64,000 nucleotides of DNA, taken from NCBI GenBank assembly GCA_025765615.1, contig JAIVFJ010000015.1:434001-498000 (forward strand), in the 5' to 3' direction. Below are positions 11,770 to 23,191 of the stretch, piece by piece. The notes beneath the pieces were generated by a model, which was not told where the DNA came from, made no database searches, and saw only the letters and a program-made list of their open reading frames with translations. This stretch comes from Zopfochytrium polystomum. Its lineage: Eukaryota; Chytridiomycota; Chytridiomycetes; Chytridiales; Chytridiaceae. Position 1 is the stretch's first letter; each line of letters begins with the position of its first letter. A program made the translations under genes and the position numbers.

Positions 11770-14297
11770 ATGGACCCTACTGACGAGGCACCAGCAGCAG
11801 CGCCCGACACGGCCTCAGACGGTGAAGCAGCAGGAGGGGGAGGAGGGGCATGGGGAGGACCAGGAGGGGCTCCACGCCCGCTTTGGGCCAAGGTCTCGGC
11901 GTCCGACGTCGGCGAGAAGCTCGACAAGTTCGTGCGACGGCGCTTTCCCGTCCTCATCCCCTCAAAGTCGCAGTGCCACAAGGCCTTCAAGAACGGCCAG
12001 ATCCTTGTCAACGGCCAGCCATGCGCCGAGGGCCTACGCTTGGTAATGATCATACTACTTGGAAGGCATTGGTGCCATGACCTCTACATCCCTACTTTTC
12101 TCGTTCCCTCCTTCGTCACTAAAGCTATTTCTCACCACCTAACCTCCGCAAACAAGCGCATGGGCGACACCAGTCAGCGTCCTCCGCACGCTCACCGAAA
12201 CGGATCGCCTCCGCGACGGGACTATCCCCGTCAAAGTCCTCTACGAAGACGACGCCGTCGCCGTCATCTGGAAGCCCGCCGGCACCGTGCTCCAAGGCAA
12301 AACCGCTCCGGCCCGCTGCCTCGCCGCCTCCCTCCCGTACCACCTCGCCCCCTCCAAAGCCCCTGACGCGCTCGTCGCGACCCCCGCCGCGCTCCACCCC
12401 ACCGTCCCGACGATCGTCCCCGGACCGGTCGCTGACATCCCGGCCGTGGCGGCGCCCGAAGTTGCGACCGCGTTGATTCCGGCGTTTGCGTGCGTGAACC
12501 ACATTGAGAAGGGCGCGTCGGGGATCGTGGCTGTCGCAAAGACGAGGGGCGCGAGGAGCTTTTTTGCAAAGGTCACGAGGGGAGAAGGGACGGAGGGGGA
12601 CGGGGGCGAAGTGCCAAACGCGGTCAGTGCCGATGGAGGAGGGCTGAAGAAGGTCGATGGCGACGGCGTCGGCAGCGATGGCCCGCCCGTGTTTGAAGGC
12701 GTGTGGAGGGCGATGGTGCACGGCAAGGTCGGTGCGGAGCTGGGGCTGGCCGAGGGGGACGAGTTTGCGCTCGAGGGCCGCATCGATTTCACCGAGGTTG
12801 CGACGAGAGTGAAGGTTCTGTCGTTTACCAGGACGCGGAACTCTCCGGAAGGCTGGTTGACGACTGTCGAGGTGAGTTGTGCTGCAAGAGTGCGAAACGG
12901 AAAAGAAAGCGTACCAGTTGCTGAGCAATGCAACTCTTGTTGCTGCCAGGTGACTCCGTTGGGAGTAGCTGTCCCCAACCAAGTGCGAATGCAGCTCCAC
13001 GATGCAAACCCCATCATTGGAAACTCCCGCTTTACCAAGCAGGTACAGCTATCTCTGTCTTTGCTCTCCACTTCAGCTTTGTTGATGAGGTCGTTAGATT
13101 CGTACTTGCAAGGACAAGGGCATGTTTTTGTCGTTGGTACGGCTAACGTTCACGCACCCGGTGACGAAGAAGGAGATGACTTTCACACACGAGGAGCCGC
13201 AGCGCTTTGAAAGCCTGCGAATACGAGAAGCCCGCGCAGTGGTTACAAAGGCGGAGGCCGAAGAAAGAGAGCTAGAGGCGTTTCGCGCAGCCGATCAGAC
13301 CGCTGCCAGCGCCGGCGGCGGGGGCGACGAGGTAAACGATGACGAAGACGAAGGCGACAACGGCGACATACCACCGACGGTAAGCAGCGCCGGCCCGTCC
13401 ACGCCCGCTGGCAGCTTCCGAAACGTGGCGTACCGGACCGGCCGGCAGACCTGGGCAGGCCTTGCGTTCACAGTCAACCCGTCCGTCATGATTCCGCGAA
13501 AGTCAACCGAGTGCCTTGTCGACGCGGCGGTCCGGCTGCACTCAGCGGCGGCGGCGACAGATGTGGGTCGCGCCGACCCCGTGCGGGTATTGGACCTCGG
13601 AACCGGGTCCGGGTGCATCCTAATATCCCTCGCGAAGCGGCTGGGTGCGGACGCCGGCGGCACGGACGGCGTCCGGAGGATTGAAGGATGGGGGTTCGAC
13701 GCGTCCGAGCCTGCGCTGGAGGTTGCCCGCGCGAACGCGGTCGCGCACGGTTTGGCTGCTCCGACCGTTCGCTGGACGCGTGGTACGTTCGCCGAGATTG
13801 GCGACGCGTTTCCCGCCGCCGCTGCCAACGCCGACTCGGAGGCGGCGCCCGGATTCTCCATCATCACGTGCAACCCGCCGTACCTCTCACCGCGGCACCG
13901 GACGGTGCGCTCGATCGACGCGGGCTGGCTGCAGGAGGAGCCGGCGATGGCTCTGTTTGCCGGCGACTCGGGGTACGAGGCTTACGTCGAGATCCGCGAC
14001 GGCCTGGAGCGCGCCGATGCGCGGTTCGGCGGGGGATTCGCGAGGGACGGGTGCTTGTTGGTGCTGGAGGTGGGCCACGGGATGGCGGGTCGCGTCAAAG
14101 CCATTTTTGAGGGCGCGTGGCATCCGAGAGAGCTTGGGAAGAACCAGAGGGTGGCGGCGGGTGGAGAGCCTGGCGGGGACGTCGCGGCGGAGGCGTCGAC
14201 GAACGAGGCTTCAAGTCCCTCTCGTTTCCGCTTTGTGGAGACCTTGCGCGATGCCAGGAAGCTCGAGCGATGCGTTGTATTCCGGAAAACGACGTGA
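11770..14297 (+). CDS. Fusion: S4 plus degenerate RluA-type pseudouridine synthase module with HemK/PrmC-type N5-glutamine methyltransferase
   Basis: Exons are 11770-12042, 12157-12871, 12950-13042 and 13113-14297. Exon 1 encodes an S4 RNA-binding motif (EKLDKFVRRRFP, then ILVNGQPCAEGLRL). Exons 2-4 carry an RluA-like fold: VLYEDDAVAVIWKPAGT, then CVNHIEKGASGIVAVAK where active enzymes have HRLDxxTSG, and PNQVRMQLHDANPIIGN matching the HQIRVHL-PIVGD region. The catalytic Asp is replaced by Glu (codon 12506-12508) and the adjacent Arg by His, so the module is probably not a pseudouridine synthase. The C-terminal half is a HemK/PrmC methyltransferase: MIPRKSTECLVD, the SAM loop LDLGTGSGCILISL and the catalytic NPPY at 13872-13883, which methylates release-factor GGQ glutamine in known relatives. 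Joining exons 1 and 2 leaves the frame one base out; dropping one base near 12172 restores GDTVSVLRTL. Confidence 0.78.
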
Positions 14298-14391
14298 AAC
14301 GGGACCGGTTGGGGGCCTTTTCTTTCTTCTTTATTTTCGATTTCGCAAATGAAGACTGCACGTTCCCAGAATTGTACAAAAAGATAAGTGC

Positions 14392-15778
14392 TCATGCTTT
14401 GATAGAATCCTTTCGAACACGCATCGTGTTGCCGAGCTTGTCCGTAACCTCAACCATCTCGTCGTCATCATCGTCGTCTCCATAAGCGTCCAAATCGTCC
14501 TCCTCCTCCTCGTTGTCGTCTTCTTCTTCCTCGTCGTCGCCGTCACCGCCCTTTCGGTAGCGGCTGGTCCCCAAACCGCGGTTGGGGTTCAAAGCCAGAA
14601 GATCGCTGTCGCCGTTGCGGAGATTCTCGTCTATCAAAAGGCCGACAGCAAAGAGCAGCATCCAGGTTTAGCACGTTGTTTTTACGCATCACAGATTAGA
14701 ACATACGTTCTTTCCCCAGTCGCTCAATCAGCTCCTGCTGGCACTTCACGACCGCAGACGAGTCTTTGCAAGCTTTGTACAGTGCAAGGTAGTCCTTGTT
14801 GATTTGATAAAAGGCGTGGCCCCAGGAGAATCGCGACATGAGCTTGTGGCCGTAGTCGTCGTAGCCTGCGGCGGGAAAGAAGCATTTCAGTCGACTTCAT
14901 ACCCTGCGCGAGGAGGAAACGAAGCGGAGACACCCCCTTGCGCCCCCGCGTACCCGTAATAAAAAAGCACGCCGCCATCGCCTCGACGCAATTCAGCTTA
15001 AAAGGCCGTCCATAATTGACCGGGTTCGCCGCAACGAGGTACGGCAGCAGCCGCTCGTGCGGGCATCGGATCCGCTCGAACGGCACCTCGTCGACGCGCG
15101 CCCACGAGCAGTCGACGACGCAGATGCCGTCCGCACCCACAATCGCCCGGTCCGCCGGCGACACCGACTGCTTGCCGAGCGGCGTCAGCACAATTCCGCG
15201 GAACCGTTGGCCCACCCGGAGACGTCGGACCACGTGGATGCGCACCAGCTTTTTGCCGGAGCAGCGCCGCGGGTCGCAGTGGTCAAAGTCCTGTGGCGGG
15301 GTTGAAAGTGAAACGCAAAGCGGTTGGATTGGGTGCTGATGGTGCAACCAAGTTCTATTTTTCTTTTTTTCTGACGTACCCACATGGCCAGCGGAACCGG
15401 TATACCGCTTGATTGGTTGGGTTTGGGGTCAGCAGACGGCAGAAAGCACACAGCATATAAAAACCTGTCAGCCTCCTGCTCCTCGTCCTGCTCCTGACTC
15501 CCACTCTCGCTGCCGTCATCGCCATGGCCTGCGCCATCTCCACTCAAATGTCCGTCCTCGCTGTCGCTCGCTGCTGCCGTGCCGTTCACGCCGGTCCCGT
15601 CGCTCTTGTTCCGCCCTCCTCCGCTCTGCCCGGTCCGAAGCAGCCGGCGCTGCGCCCTTGCGTCGTCCCGGTCCGGCGGGTTCGAAGCGACCTCGACGTC
15701 CGAGTCGCCGCGCACGACGCGCGACTCGCCCTTGTGGCTGAGGCCGCGAATGTGCGGCCGGGTCTTGCGGAACGGCAT
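14392..15778 (-). CDS. TSR3: 18S rRNA aminocarboxypropyltransferase
   Basis: Exons on the minus strand are 15380-15778, 14954-15290, 14707-14865 and 14392-14630, all joining in phase for 377 residues. TSR3 transfers the aminocarboxypropyl group of SAM to m1-psi in helix 31 of 18S rRNA during late 40S maturation in the cytoplasm. The conserved core is unmistakable: [57 protein letters not shown] and [13 protein letters not shown], followed by [11 protein letters not shown] and a C-terminal LNPN motif. A Ser/Asp-rich extension of about 120 residues precedes the core and an acidic run precedes the stop, as is common in fungal TSR3. The gene is convergent with the upstream fusion gene, only 94 bases apart. 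Confidence 0.95.
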
Positions 15779-16057
15779 CGTCTTGGGCGGGGGTTTAGTG
15801 GTGGAACGGTGGGACAGTGGTGGGGGGGATGACGGCGGAGACAGAAATTGCAATGCGGATTGACAAGTTCCTCGAAGCAGTCCATCTGGGGGGTGGTGCG
15901 CAGTTAAATACCACAATTGGTTCGATGTTTCATATGGCTTCCGCACTTCAGAGGAAGAGGCGTCGAGAGCGGTAACCAGGCAGAGAGACTTTTCGATTGC
16001 CTTTGGTATGCATTTTATTCTTGTAAGGCGCCCCCACGACCAAAGAGTCTATCGCCA

Positions 16058-17120
16058 TCACACCCCATAAGTCGGCCCAGGAAAGGGGAGGGGCCGCCGG
16101 AGACCCACGGAAATGTCCACATAGTCTGGCTCGGATGAAGCATCAACAAAGCCATGGCGCAGCAAGAAATCGACAACGCACAGCCCCGACTCTGGCATGA
16201 ATTCACCGGCGGCCAAATGCTGCTTGACCTGCGAGTTGGCGTGGTGTCCACAGGGTGAGAGAGGCAAAAAACGAATGGATGAAGGTCGAATTTACCTCTT
16301 CGATGGTCAGCAACGAAAACCCGGCGACTTCGCCATCTTGGCACACGGGCTCCCAGCCTTCTGGCAGTTCTATGTCATAGAGATACTCAGTGTCAGGAAG
16401 AAGACCGCGGTCGGTGGAGTAACCGAAAAAGTTGATGACGGAGACGGCTTTGAGCTTGCTGACGTCGGTGATTCCGGCCTCTTCGAAACACTCTTTGACG
16501 ATATTCGACCGAGGGTCGTATCCATGTGCTAGGCCACCACCAACAAGGTTGTCCAACATTCCCGGGTAAGTTTGCTTGGTCAGGCTCCTAAAGCACGCAA
16601 ATTCTGTCACCATGCTTCGCTTCCGAAAATCACCCTACCGCTTTGCAATCCACATGCGCAGTTGCCCCGTCCCGCTGTCGGTCACGTAACCGTTCACATG
16701 GCAACCGTAGCCTCGCATGCCAAACAGTCCTGCCGCCGCCCGCTCGACTTCCATAACTACTTGTGTCCGTGAGCCACCGGCCGCCGAGGAGCCATTTCCC
16801 CATACGGAGTACCGCTCCGACCGCCACCCCTTGAGCGACGGGAACTTTTTCTGGTCCCTCCAGGAAACCAGCACTCCCTCGACCGCCTCGGTTCGGTCGT
16901 GCGGTGTCTGCAGCCGATCGTGCAGCTCGACGCGCCCGTCGCCGATAACGAATACGTCCGGGTGGTCGCGCATCGCGGCGAGAACGTTGGGGAGCACGAT
17001 CCCGACGAGGTTGCCCGCGACCGTGAGGGGGAGACCTGTCGTTGCGGTCGGGTGGTTGAGGGTCCGCCGCTCCTCGTCGGTCGAGAAGGTGTTGGCCCGA
17101 GCCAGGGCCGACCTGAGCAT
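16058..17120 (-). CDS. Nudix hydrolase of the thiamine-pyrophosphokinase-related (DUF4743/NUDT20-24) type
   Basis: Exons on the minus strand are 16639-17120, 16296-16587 and 16058-16228, joined in phase for 314 residues. The N-terminal DUF4743 region contains GWRSERYSVWG and RAAAGLFGMRGYGCHVNGYV. The Nudix domain follows, with PGMLDNLVGGGLAHG and KECFEEAGI in place of the canonical REUXEEXGU; the missing upstream Glu is usual in this subfamily. The C-terminus (VVDFLLRHGFVD, RRPLPFPGP) also fits. Relatives such as yeast YJR142W hydrolyse oxidised or damaged thiamine diphosphates. The ATG at 17120 was chosen as the start; an in-frame ATG at 17189 is possible, and the stretch between looks partly intron-like. 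Confidence 0.85.
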
Positions 17121-17644
17121 CTGAACTGCACTTGTCACTAATATTCCCACTCCGCAATCCTCCATACGCTCCAGTGTATCAGCACGCATGAGCAACAGGC
17201 CCTGGAACTTTTCAGAAAACGCTTCGGACTGCGGCTTGCTGTCCCTCACTATTCAACCCAGGAGGATATCAACAGCCTAAATAACGTGTTCTGGACAGGC
17301 AAGAAGCTGAGTATTCAACATTTGCTAAGACGATAGTAAGTGACGCAATACACGTTGTTCGAGACCTATGAAACTGGCACGTCCCTGCTCCTCTACGATT
17401 TCGCGCGAAACGTGACATGCAGACGGAGAATATACGAATTGGGAACGGTATGCGAAGAGCGCGACAGAAGACCTTGTGAACTGCTCTTCGTCCAAATAAT
17501 AAAGGACACGTGAGATGCAGCATAATCTGCGGTCCTTCCGGCGATGCTAAGTGGAGGCGTTGGAGCTGTGTATCGGCGAACCAACGACTTTGAGTGGTCC
17601 CTGTGTTCCATTGATTTCGAAAAGGTTGCACCTAAAAATCTCGA

Positions 17645-20600
17645 ATGGCCTCGACGGCGCCACGCGCAGCGCTCGCGCTGCTCTGCATCTTCGCCGTTCT
17701 AGCGATTCTCCTTCCGAGAGGCGTCTTCATGGTCAAGAGACATGACTTTAAGAGGTGCGACCAGAGCGGCTTCTGCATTCGCCAGCGCGCGTACGCCGAT
17801 CTTGCAGACCTCGCTCCTACCTCTCTGGCCGCGTCGTATTCCCTCGATCTCCCTTCGATCATGATCGACTCCACCGCTGGCACAGTTCGCGCCCGCCTCG
17901 TCGACGCGGCCCGTCCATCTGTGCTCTTCTCGTTGGAGCTCGATCTCCTTGCGGAGAGCACCGTGCGCCTCCGAGTCATTGAGGAGTCTCCCATCCGCTC
18001 GCGGCATCAGCTGCACCCGCCCACCTCTGACCAGGCGCTAGCGCTGGATGTGCCCAAGCCCGCATCAGGATCAACCGTGAAGGTTGTCGATGGCGCTGTC
18101 CGCGCTGAATTCAAAGTGGCTGGGAAAGAGACGGTAGTCTCTCTCGGTATCGAGGCTTTCAAAGTGGTTGTGACGTCGGCAGGGGTGCCCGTGCTGACAA
18201 TGAACGAGTTTGGGTACTTGCACTACGAGCACCACCGAAACAAGAGCGACCCAGTCGAACCCGAACCAACTCCAGAGGGCGAATTGAGTGAGGCAGAGAA
18301 GGAAATCCAGCGACTGAAGGGCCAAATTACGAAAGATATGTGGGAAGAGAGCTTTGGGGGAAAGCAGGACAGTAAGCCTTACGGTAAGACTTTCTGCTTC
18401 CCGTAACAACGCGTGTAACTAATTGATACTTGGCTTAGGACCGACTTCAATCGGTATCGACATAAACTTTCCTGGATCGGAGCATGTGTATGGATTGCCT
18501 GAGCACGCGTCCAGCTTTGCTTTGAAGCCGACACGTGGTGCAGAAGCGCCGTACACGGACCCATACCGTCTTTACAACTTTGACGTGTTTGAGTACGAGC
18601 TGGACAACCCTATGGCTTTGTATGGGTCCATTCCGTTCCTAATGGCTCATAGCGCAGAAACCACTCTTGGCGTCCTTTTCATCAACTCAGCCGAAATGTG
18701 GGTGGACGTCGAGAAGGTTCAATCCGACGCAGACAAGGTTGGTGCACCCCACAAACCTGAAGTCCTGAAACAAAAAACCACACGTCCTCCTTTTACCTTT
18801 ACAGCTTGCCCTTGGCGACGAAAAGAGTGGCCCTGTGTCTTCGAAGGCTGCTCGTCCATCCACGCGAACGCACTGGATGGTAGAGTCTGGAATCCTTGAT
18901 GTCATGCTCTTCCTTGGCCCGAAACCGCACGATGTTTCCAACCAGCTTTCTCTTTACTCGGGTCGCTCAGCAATGCCTCAATACTTTGCAATCGGCTACC
19001 ACCAGTGCCGGTGGAACTACCAGGACGAGCAGGATGTGGCAGATGTTGATGCGAACTTCGACGTCAATGACATCCCGTACGATGTGTTGTGGTTGGATAT
19101 TGAGCACACCGACGGAAAGAGGTATCTCACGTGGGACAGCGTGAAGTTCCCAACACCCAAGGCTATGCAGGAGGGCCTCGCATCGAAAGGCCGGAAGGTG
19201 AGTTACACTTTATTTGACTATAGATTTGCGGATTTGCCCTCCTCTTCTTCTAAAAGAAACAAGATGGTCACGATTGTAGACCCCCACATCAAGAGCGACG
19301 ATGGCTACAGGGTGTCCAAAAAGGCGAAGGATCTCGACCTCTTTGTGAAGGGACCGAATGGAAAAGATAGCTTTGATGGGTGGTGCTGGCCTGGAAGCTC
19401 AAATTGGATCGACTACGTCAATCCCGACAGTCGCAAGTTCTGGGCCGAGCAGTTCAAATATTCGGCGTACGAGGTGCCCCAAAATCCTAATTTTTGCCCA
19501 AACCTAACGCAAAACAGGGATCAACACCAAGCCTTTACACCTGGAACGACATGAATGAGGTACACGTTTTTCAAACTAAGACAAAAATGGCCTAACAATC
19601 GTGTCCAGCCATCCGTATTCAATGGACCAGAAATTACTATGCCCAAAGACAACCGGCACTACGGGGATCTTGAACATCGAGATGTCCACAATCTGTACGG
19701 TGCTCTTGTGGTGCGTGCACACCACTTCGCGCTTGCGCATACTGTAGTTAACTGCAATTCAGCACCGTGCAACATACGAGGGCCACCTTCTTCGTAACGA
19801 TGGAACGGACAGACCCTTTGTTCTTTCCCGTGCCTACTTCATTGGAACCCAGCGGTATGGCGCCATTTGGACTGGTGACAACTTTGCGCAGTGGGACCAT
19901 TTGGACTACTCCGTTCCAATGATTCTGTCCACGAGTATTGCCGGTGTCGTCTTCTCGGGAGGTAGCCTTTGCTTCAACGTGGACGCTGCTTAAAATTGTT
20001 ACTTTCGACAGCGGATGTTGGTGGATTTTTCGGCAACCCAGAGCCGCAGCTACTTGTCCGCTGGTACCAAACGGGTGTTTTCCAGCCTTTCTTCCGTGCC
20101 CACGCCCATATTGACACCAAGCGCCGTGAACCGTGGTTGTTTGGCGAGCCGTACACTTCGTTGATCCGAGAAGCAGTTCGCACTCGTTACAGACTGTTGC
20201 CTTACCTTTACACATTGTTCTGGGAGGCTAACCAGAATGGCAAGCCCGTAATGAGGTACTGTCTGCGTTGTTCACATTCGGTGATCCATAGCCAATTTTC
20301 GCTTGCAGACCTCTTGTCTCCGAGTTCCCTGAGGACAAAAACACTTTCGATGTTGACTACTTGTTCATGCTTGGAAGCGATCTCCTTGTCGCACCGGTTA
20401 CTGTTAAAGACGCTCCGTCCATCGAAGTGTACCTTCCGACGGAATCGGTAATACTTATTTCTCCAGTTTTACCCCTTTCGCGTACTTAATCCGTGATTGT
20501 AGAACTGGTACGACTATGCAACGCTGGAGAAAGTAAACTCGGGTACGATCACCGTGGAAACGCCTCTTGAAAAAACGCCAGTTTTTCTTCGTGGCGGATC

Positions 20601-21099
20601 AATCATTCCGCGTCGTGATCGGATCCGTCGATCGTCGACTCTGACATTAAAAGATCCCTTCACGCTAGTGATCGCCCTTGACGCCAAGGTGAGCAAAGGC
20701 GGTTTTCACGTTTCAGCCCCTTTTCCCTTCACACCAACCTTATCTGTGCAGAACTCCGCGTCCGGCCAACTTTATGTGGATGATGGCCGCTCCTATGAGC
20801 ATGAGAAGGGTGCCTACATCTTGACCAACTTTGTATTCGCCAACGGTGTCCTGACCGCCACGACAGCGCGCGTCGATGGCGCCAAGCAGCCAGCTGGACT
20901 CGTCGAAAAGCTCGGCTCCCGCGTTGAGAGGCTGATCTTGACGGGTCTCAAGGCTGCGCCAAAGTCGGTGGTGGTAAAGGGCGGCTCCAGGCTGGAGTTC
21001 CAGTCGGAGACGTTGTCGGGAGGAGGAGGAGTGGTCGTGACTGTCAAGGATCCAAAGGTTATGATCGGCGAGAGCTGGGGCATTGAAGTGCATGTGTGA
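17645..21099 (+). CDS. GANAB: Glucosidase II alpha subunit (glycoside hydrolase family 31)
   Basis: Eleven exons join in phase into 966 residues: 17645-18383, 18439-18737, 18805-19197, 19264-19473, 19518-19559, 19609-19710, 19763-19961, 20012-20255, 20309-20447, 20503-20688, 20752-21099. This ER-lumen enzyme trims the two inner glucoses from N-glycans and drives the calnexin cycle. A hydrophobic N-terminal signal is followed by the CDQSGFCIR motif of the family. The GH31 core shows [12 protein letters not shown], the nucleophile Asp in WNDMNEPSVF (residue 558) and the acid/base Asp in [12 protein letters not shown] (residue 634), then [19 protein letters not shown]. The 76-residue spacing of the two catalytic Asp equals that of the mammalian enzyme. 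Introns are 44-67 nt. Confidence 0.97.
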
Positions 21100-21252
21100 G
21101 AGAAAAAAAAAGAAAAAAGAGCAAGGAAAACTTGTCCAAAACTCCAATCTCATCGGACACTCTGCGCAGGAATCAATCGGATCTTTGCCTTTCCGTTATT
21201 TCCTCGAAAGGCTGAGACCCTCCAGCGACTTTTAGTGGTGATAACGGTGTGA

Positions 21253-23183
21253 ATGAGCCGACGACCCACAGCTGGCGCTTTGCGCCTCACTCACGCCCAA
21301 ATCGCGTCTTCGTCAGCCTCGCTCAACTGTAATCCCGTCAGAATTCGAACTACGCCTTGCATACTGTCTCCCCCTGCCCACTCTGCATCTGTGTCATCCC
21401 CAGCCTCAACATCGGCGGCAATCTCCTCCCCGTCCAAACCCCGAACAACTGCCTCATCCATCGCCTCATCTACTCTATCAAGTCACGCTCATCGCTTTCA
21501 ACCTCTTCCGCGCCATCGAAATCCTGAGCTGACTCGACTGCGGCGACCGCTTGACGATTCCCATGCGGCATTGGGATCACCGCGATCACCTACCTCAAAC
21601 CCGTTGCAACATGCACCACCGCTGTTTCCGACCGCATCGCCTCATCGACCCGTCCTCCACGGTGAAGCGACGTCCGACGTTCTGAGCCCACGAATGGGAC
21701 CAGAAGCGGTGTCTATGGTGGAGCAACCACAACCGGCGATGACCTTTTTCAGACGGGAACTTCCACAGGTGATCCCCTCCATTCGGTCTCAAAACCCCCG
21801 CTGAATGATCGTCATCAAAGACTCTGGTTTCGTTTAATTCGGCGGAAGGGCGAAAACTCTTCAAGGAAAGCCTTGCGGAGGGCAGCGCAGAAGCGTTCCT
21901 CCAATTGAGTGGAAACCTAGCGCATCAGTCTGAACCTGCGTTTTGTGCGCTGGGCAGCCTGGTAGGAACACATTGCTTCCGTTTTTGGATTCCGCGAACT
22001 TGCTGACTCTGGCTTCACAGGCGATCGTCTTGAACGCACTGGAGGTGGATCCTCAGAAACCGTGGAAGGGCGTGTGGCGGTGGTACGATGAGACTGTATT
22101 GGATTGCTCTCCCCCGCTCGAGGAGGTTCGTAGAAGAGGGCTCACTTTCGGCGAGTTTGCCTGCCTTGCTCGTTGTAATGGACTGGACGTTATCGCACGG
22201 CAAGGCTCTGAAGTCTCGAAGGAGACCTTTGTGCGAGATATTCGAGAAGTGTGTGAAGGAACAGGGTCGGTTCAGATGGTCGTATCTTTCAGTCGCAAGT
22301 CGTTGGGCCAGACAGGAGACGGACACTTCAGCCCGGTTGGGGCGTATCATCGGGGTGCGGACAAGGTGTTGGTTCTTGATGTGGCGCGTTTCAAGTATCC
22401 GTCGTATTTCGTTTCTACGGATATGCTCTATGAGTCGATGAAGCCCATAGACAAGGAAACTGGCGTTTCCCGCGGGTACTTCCTGCTACGCAAAGGTAGA
22501 TAACATGATTTCTACCTAATTGGAAACAAACACCTCACACTAACGCAAGCTGTCCAGCAATGGACTACCCGATGCCCCTCATCCAGGTCATTCCTCCAAC
22601 TTCACTTCCACTGAAGCAGCAACTTTTCTGCAGTCTCCCCAACTCCCTCAAACAACTTCCGTCAAATGATGTTTCTGGTGCCCTTCAACACATCACAAGC
22701 TTCTCTCTTCAATATGGCCCAGCCAATGCTCTTCCACATCAAATATCGATATCTTTTCGAAGAGCAGGCGTCGACCTCGCAAGCGAGCCGGAAAAGTCGC
22801 CGAGTCTAGAAGTCAATCACGAAGCAGAAATCGACGCTTTGGTGGCAGACATTCGTTCTACAGCACCAACGCTTTTCGAGAATGCATTGGCGGGGATTGT
22901 TTCAAATCGTACAGGAAGCGTCCGGAGCAACCCGAAAGAAGTGGAGCGGTACGCAGCTCTTGCAATTCTTTTTCTGTCTGCCTTACCAGAAGAGGCTGTC
23001 GCTGCCATTGGGAGTGACAAGGTCCGTTCGCAGCTAGCAGCACTCCGGCGGAGGGAGGGAATGGGTGAGCTGATGAAAAGGGAGTCGGAGCGGTTGTCGA
23101 TCCAGCTGCAAAGCTTGGCAAATAGTTTCTGCAAATGTGGAAAGAGTGTTTGCGTCAAGCAAAAACACGATAATATTATTTAA
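21253..23183 (+). CDS. PCS: Phytochelatin synthase
   Basis: Exons are 21253-21768, 21821-21961, 22021-22495 and 22558-23183, giving 585 residues. The enzyme is a gamma-glutamylcysteine dipeptidyl transpeptidase of the papain fold that makes phytochelatins from glutathione in response to cadmium, zinc and similar metals. The catalytic core begins with FFRRELPQ and SFNSAEGRKLF and contains the full triad: Cys214 in EPAFCALGSL, His321 in GDGHFSPVGAY and Asp339 in LVLDVARFKYP. The Cys-His and His-Asp spacings (107 and 18) match the plant enzyme. About 160 Ser/Pro-rich residues precede the core, unusual for the family and perhaps a targeting sequence. The C-terminal 200 residues form a poorly conserved regulatory half ending in a Cys-containing CKCGKSVCVK. 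Confidence 0.94.
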
Positions 23184-23191
23184 TGTGTTGC

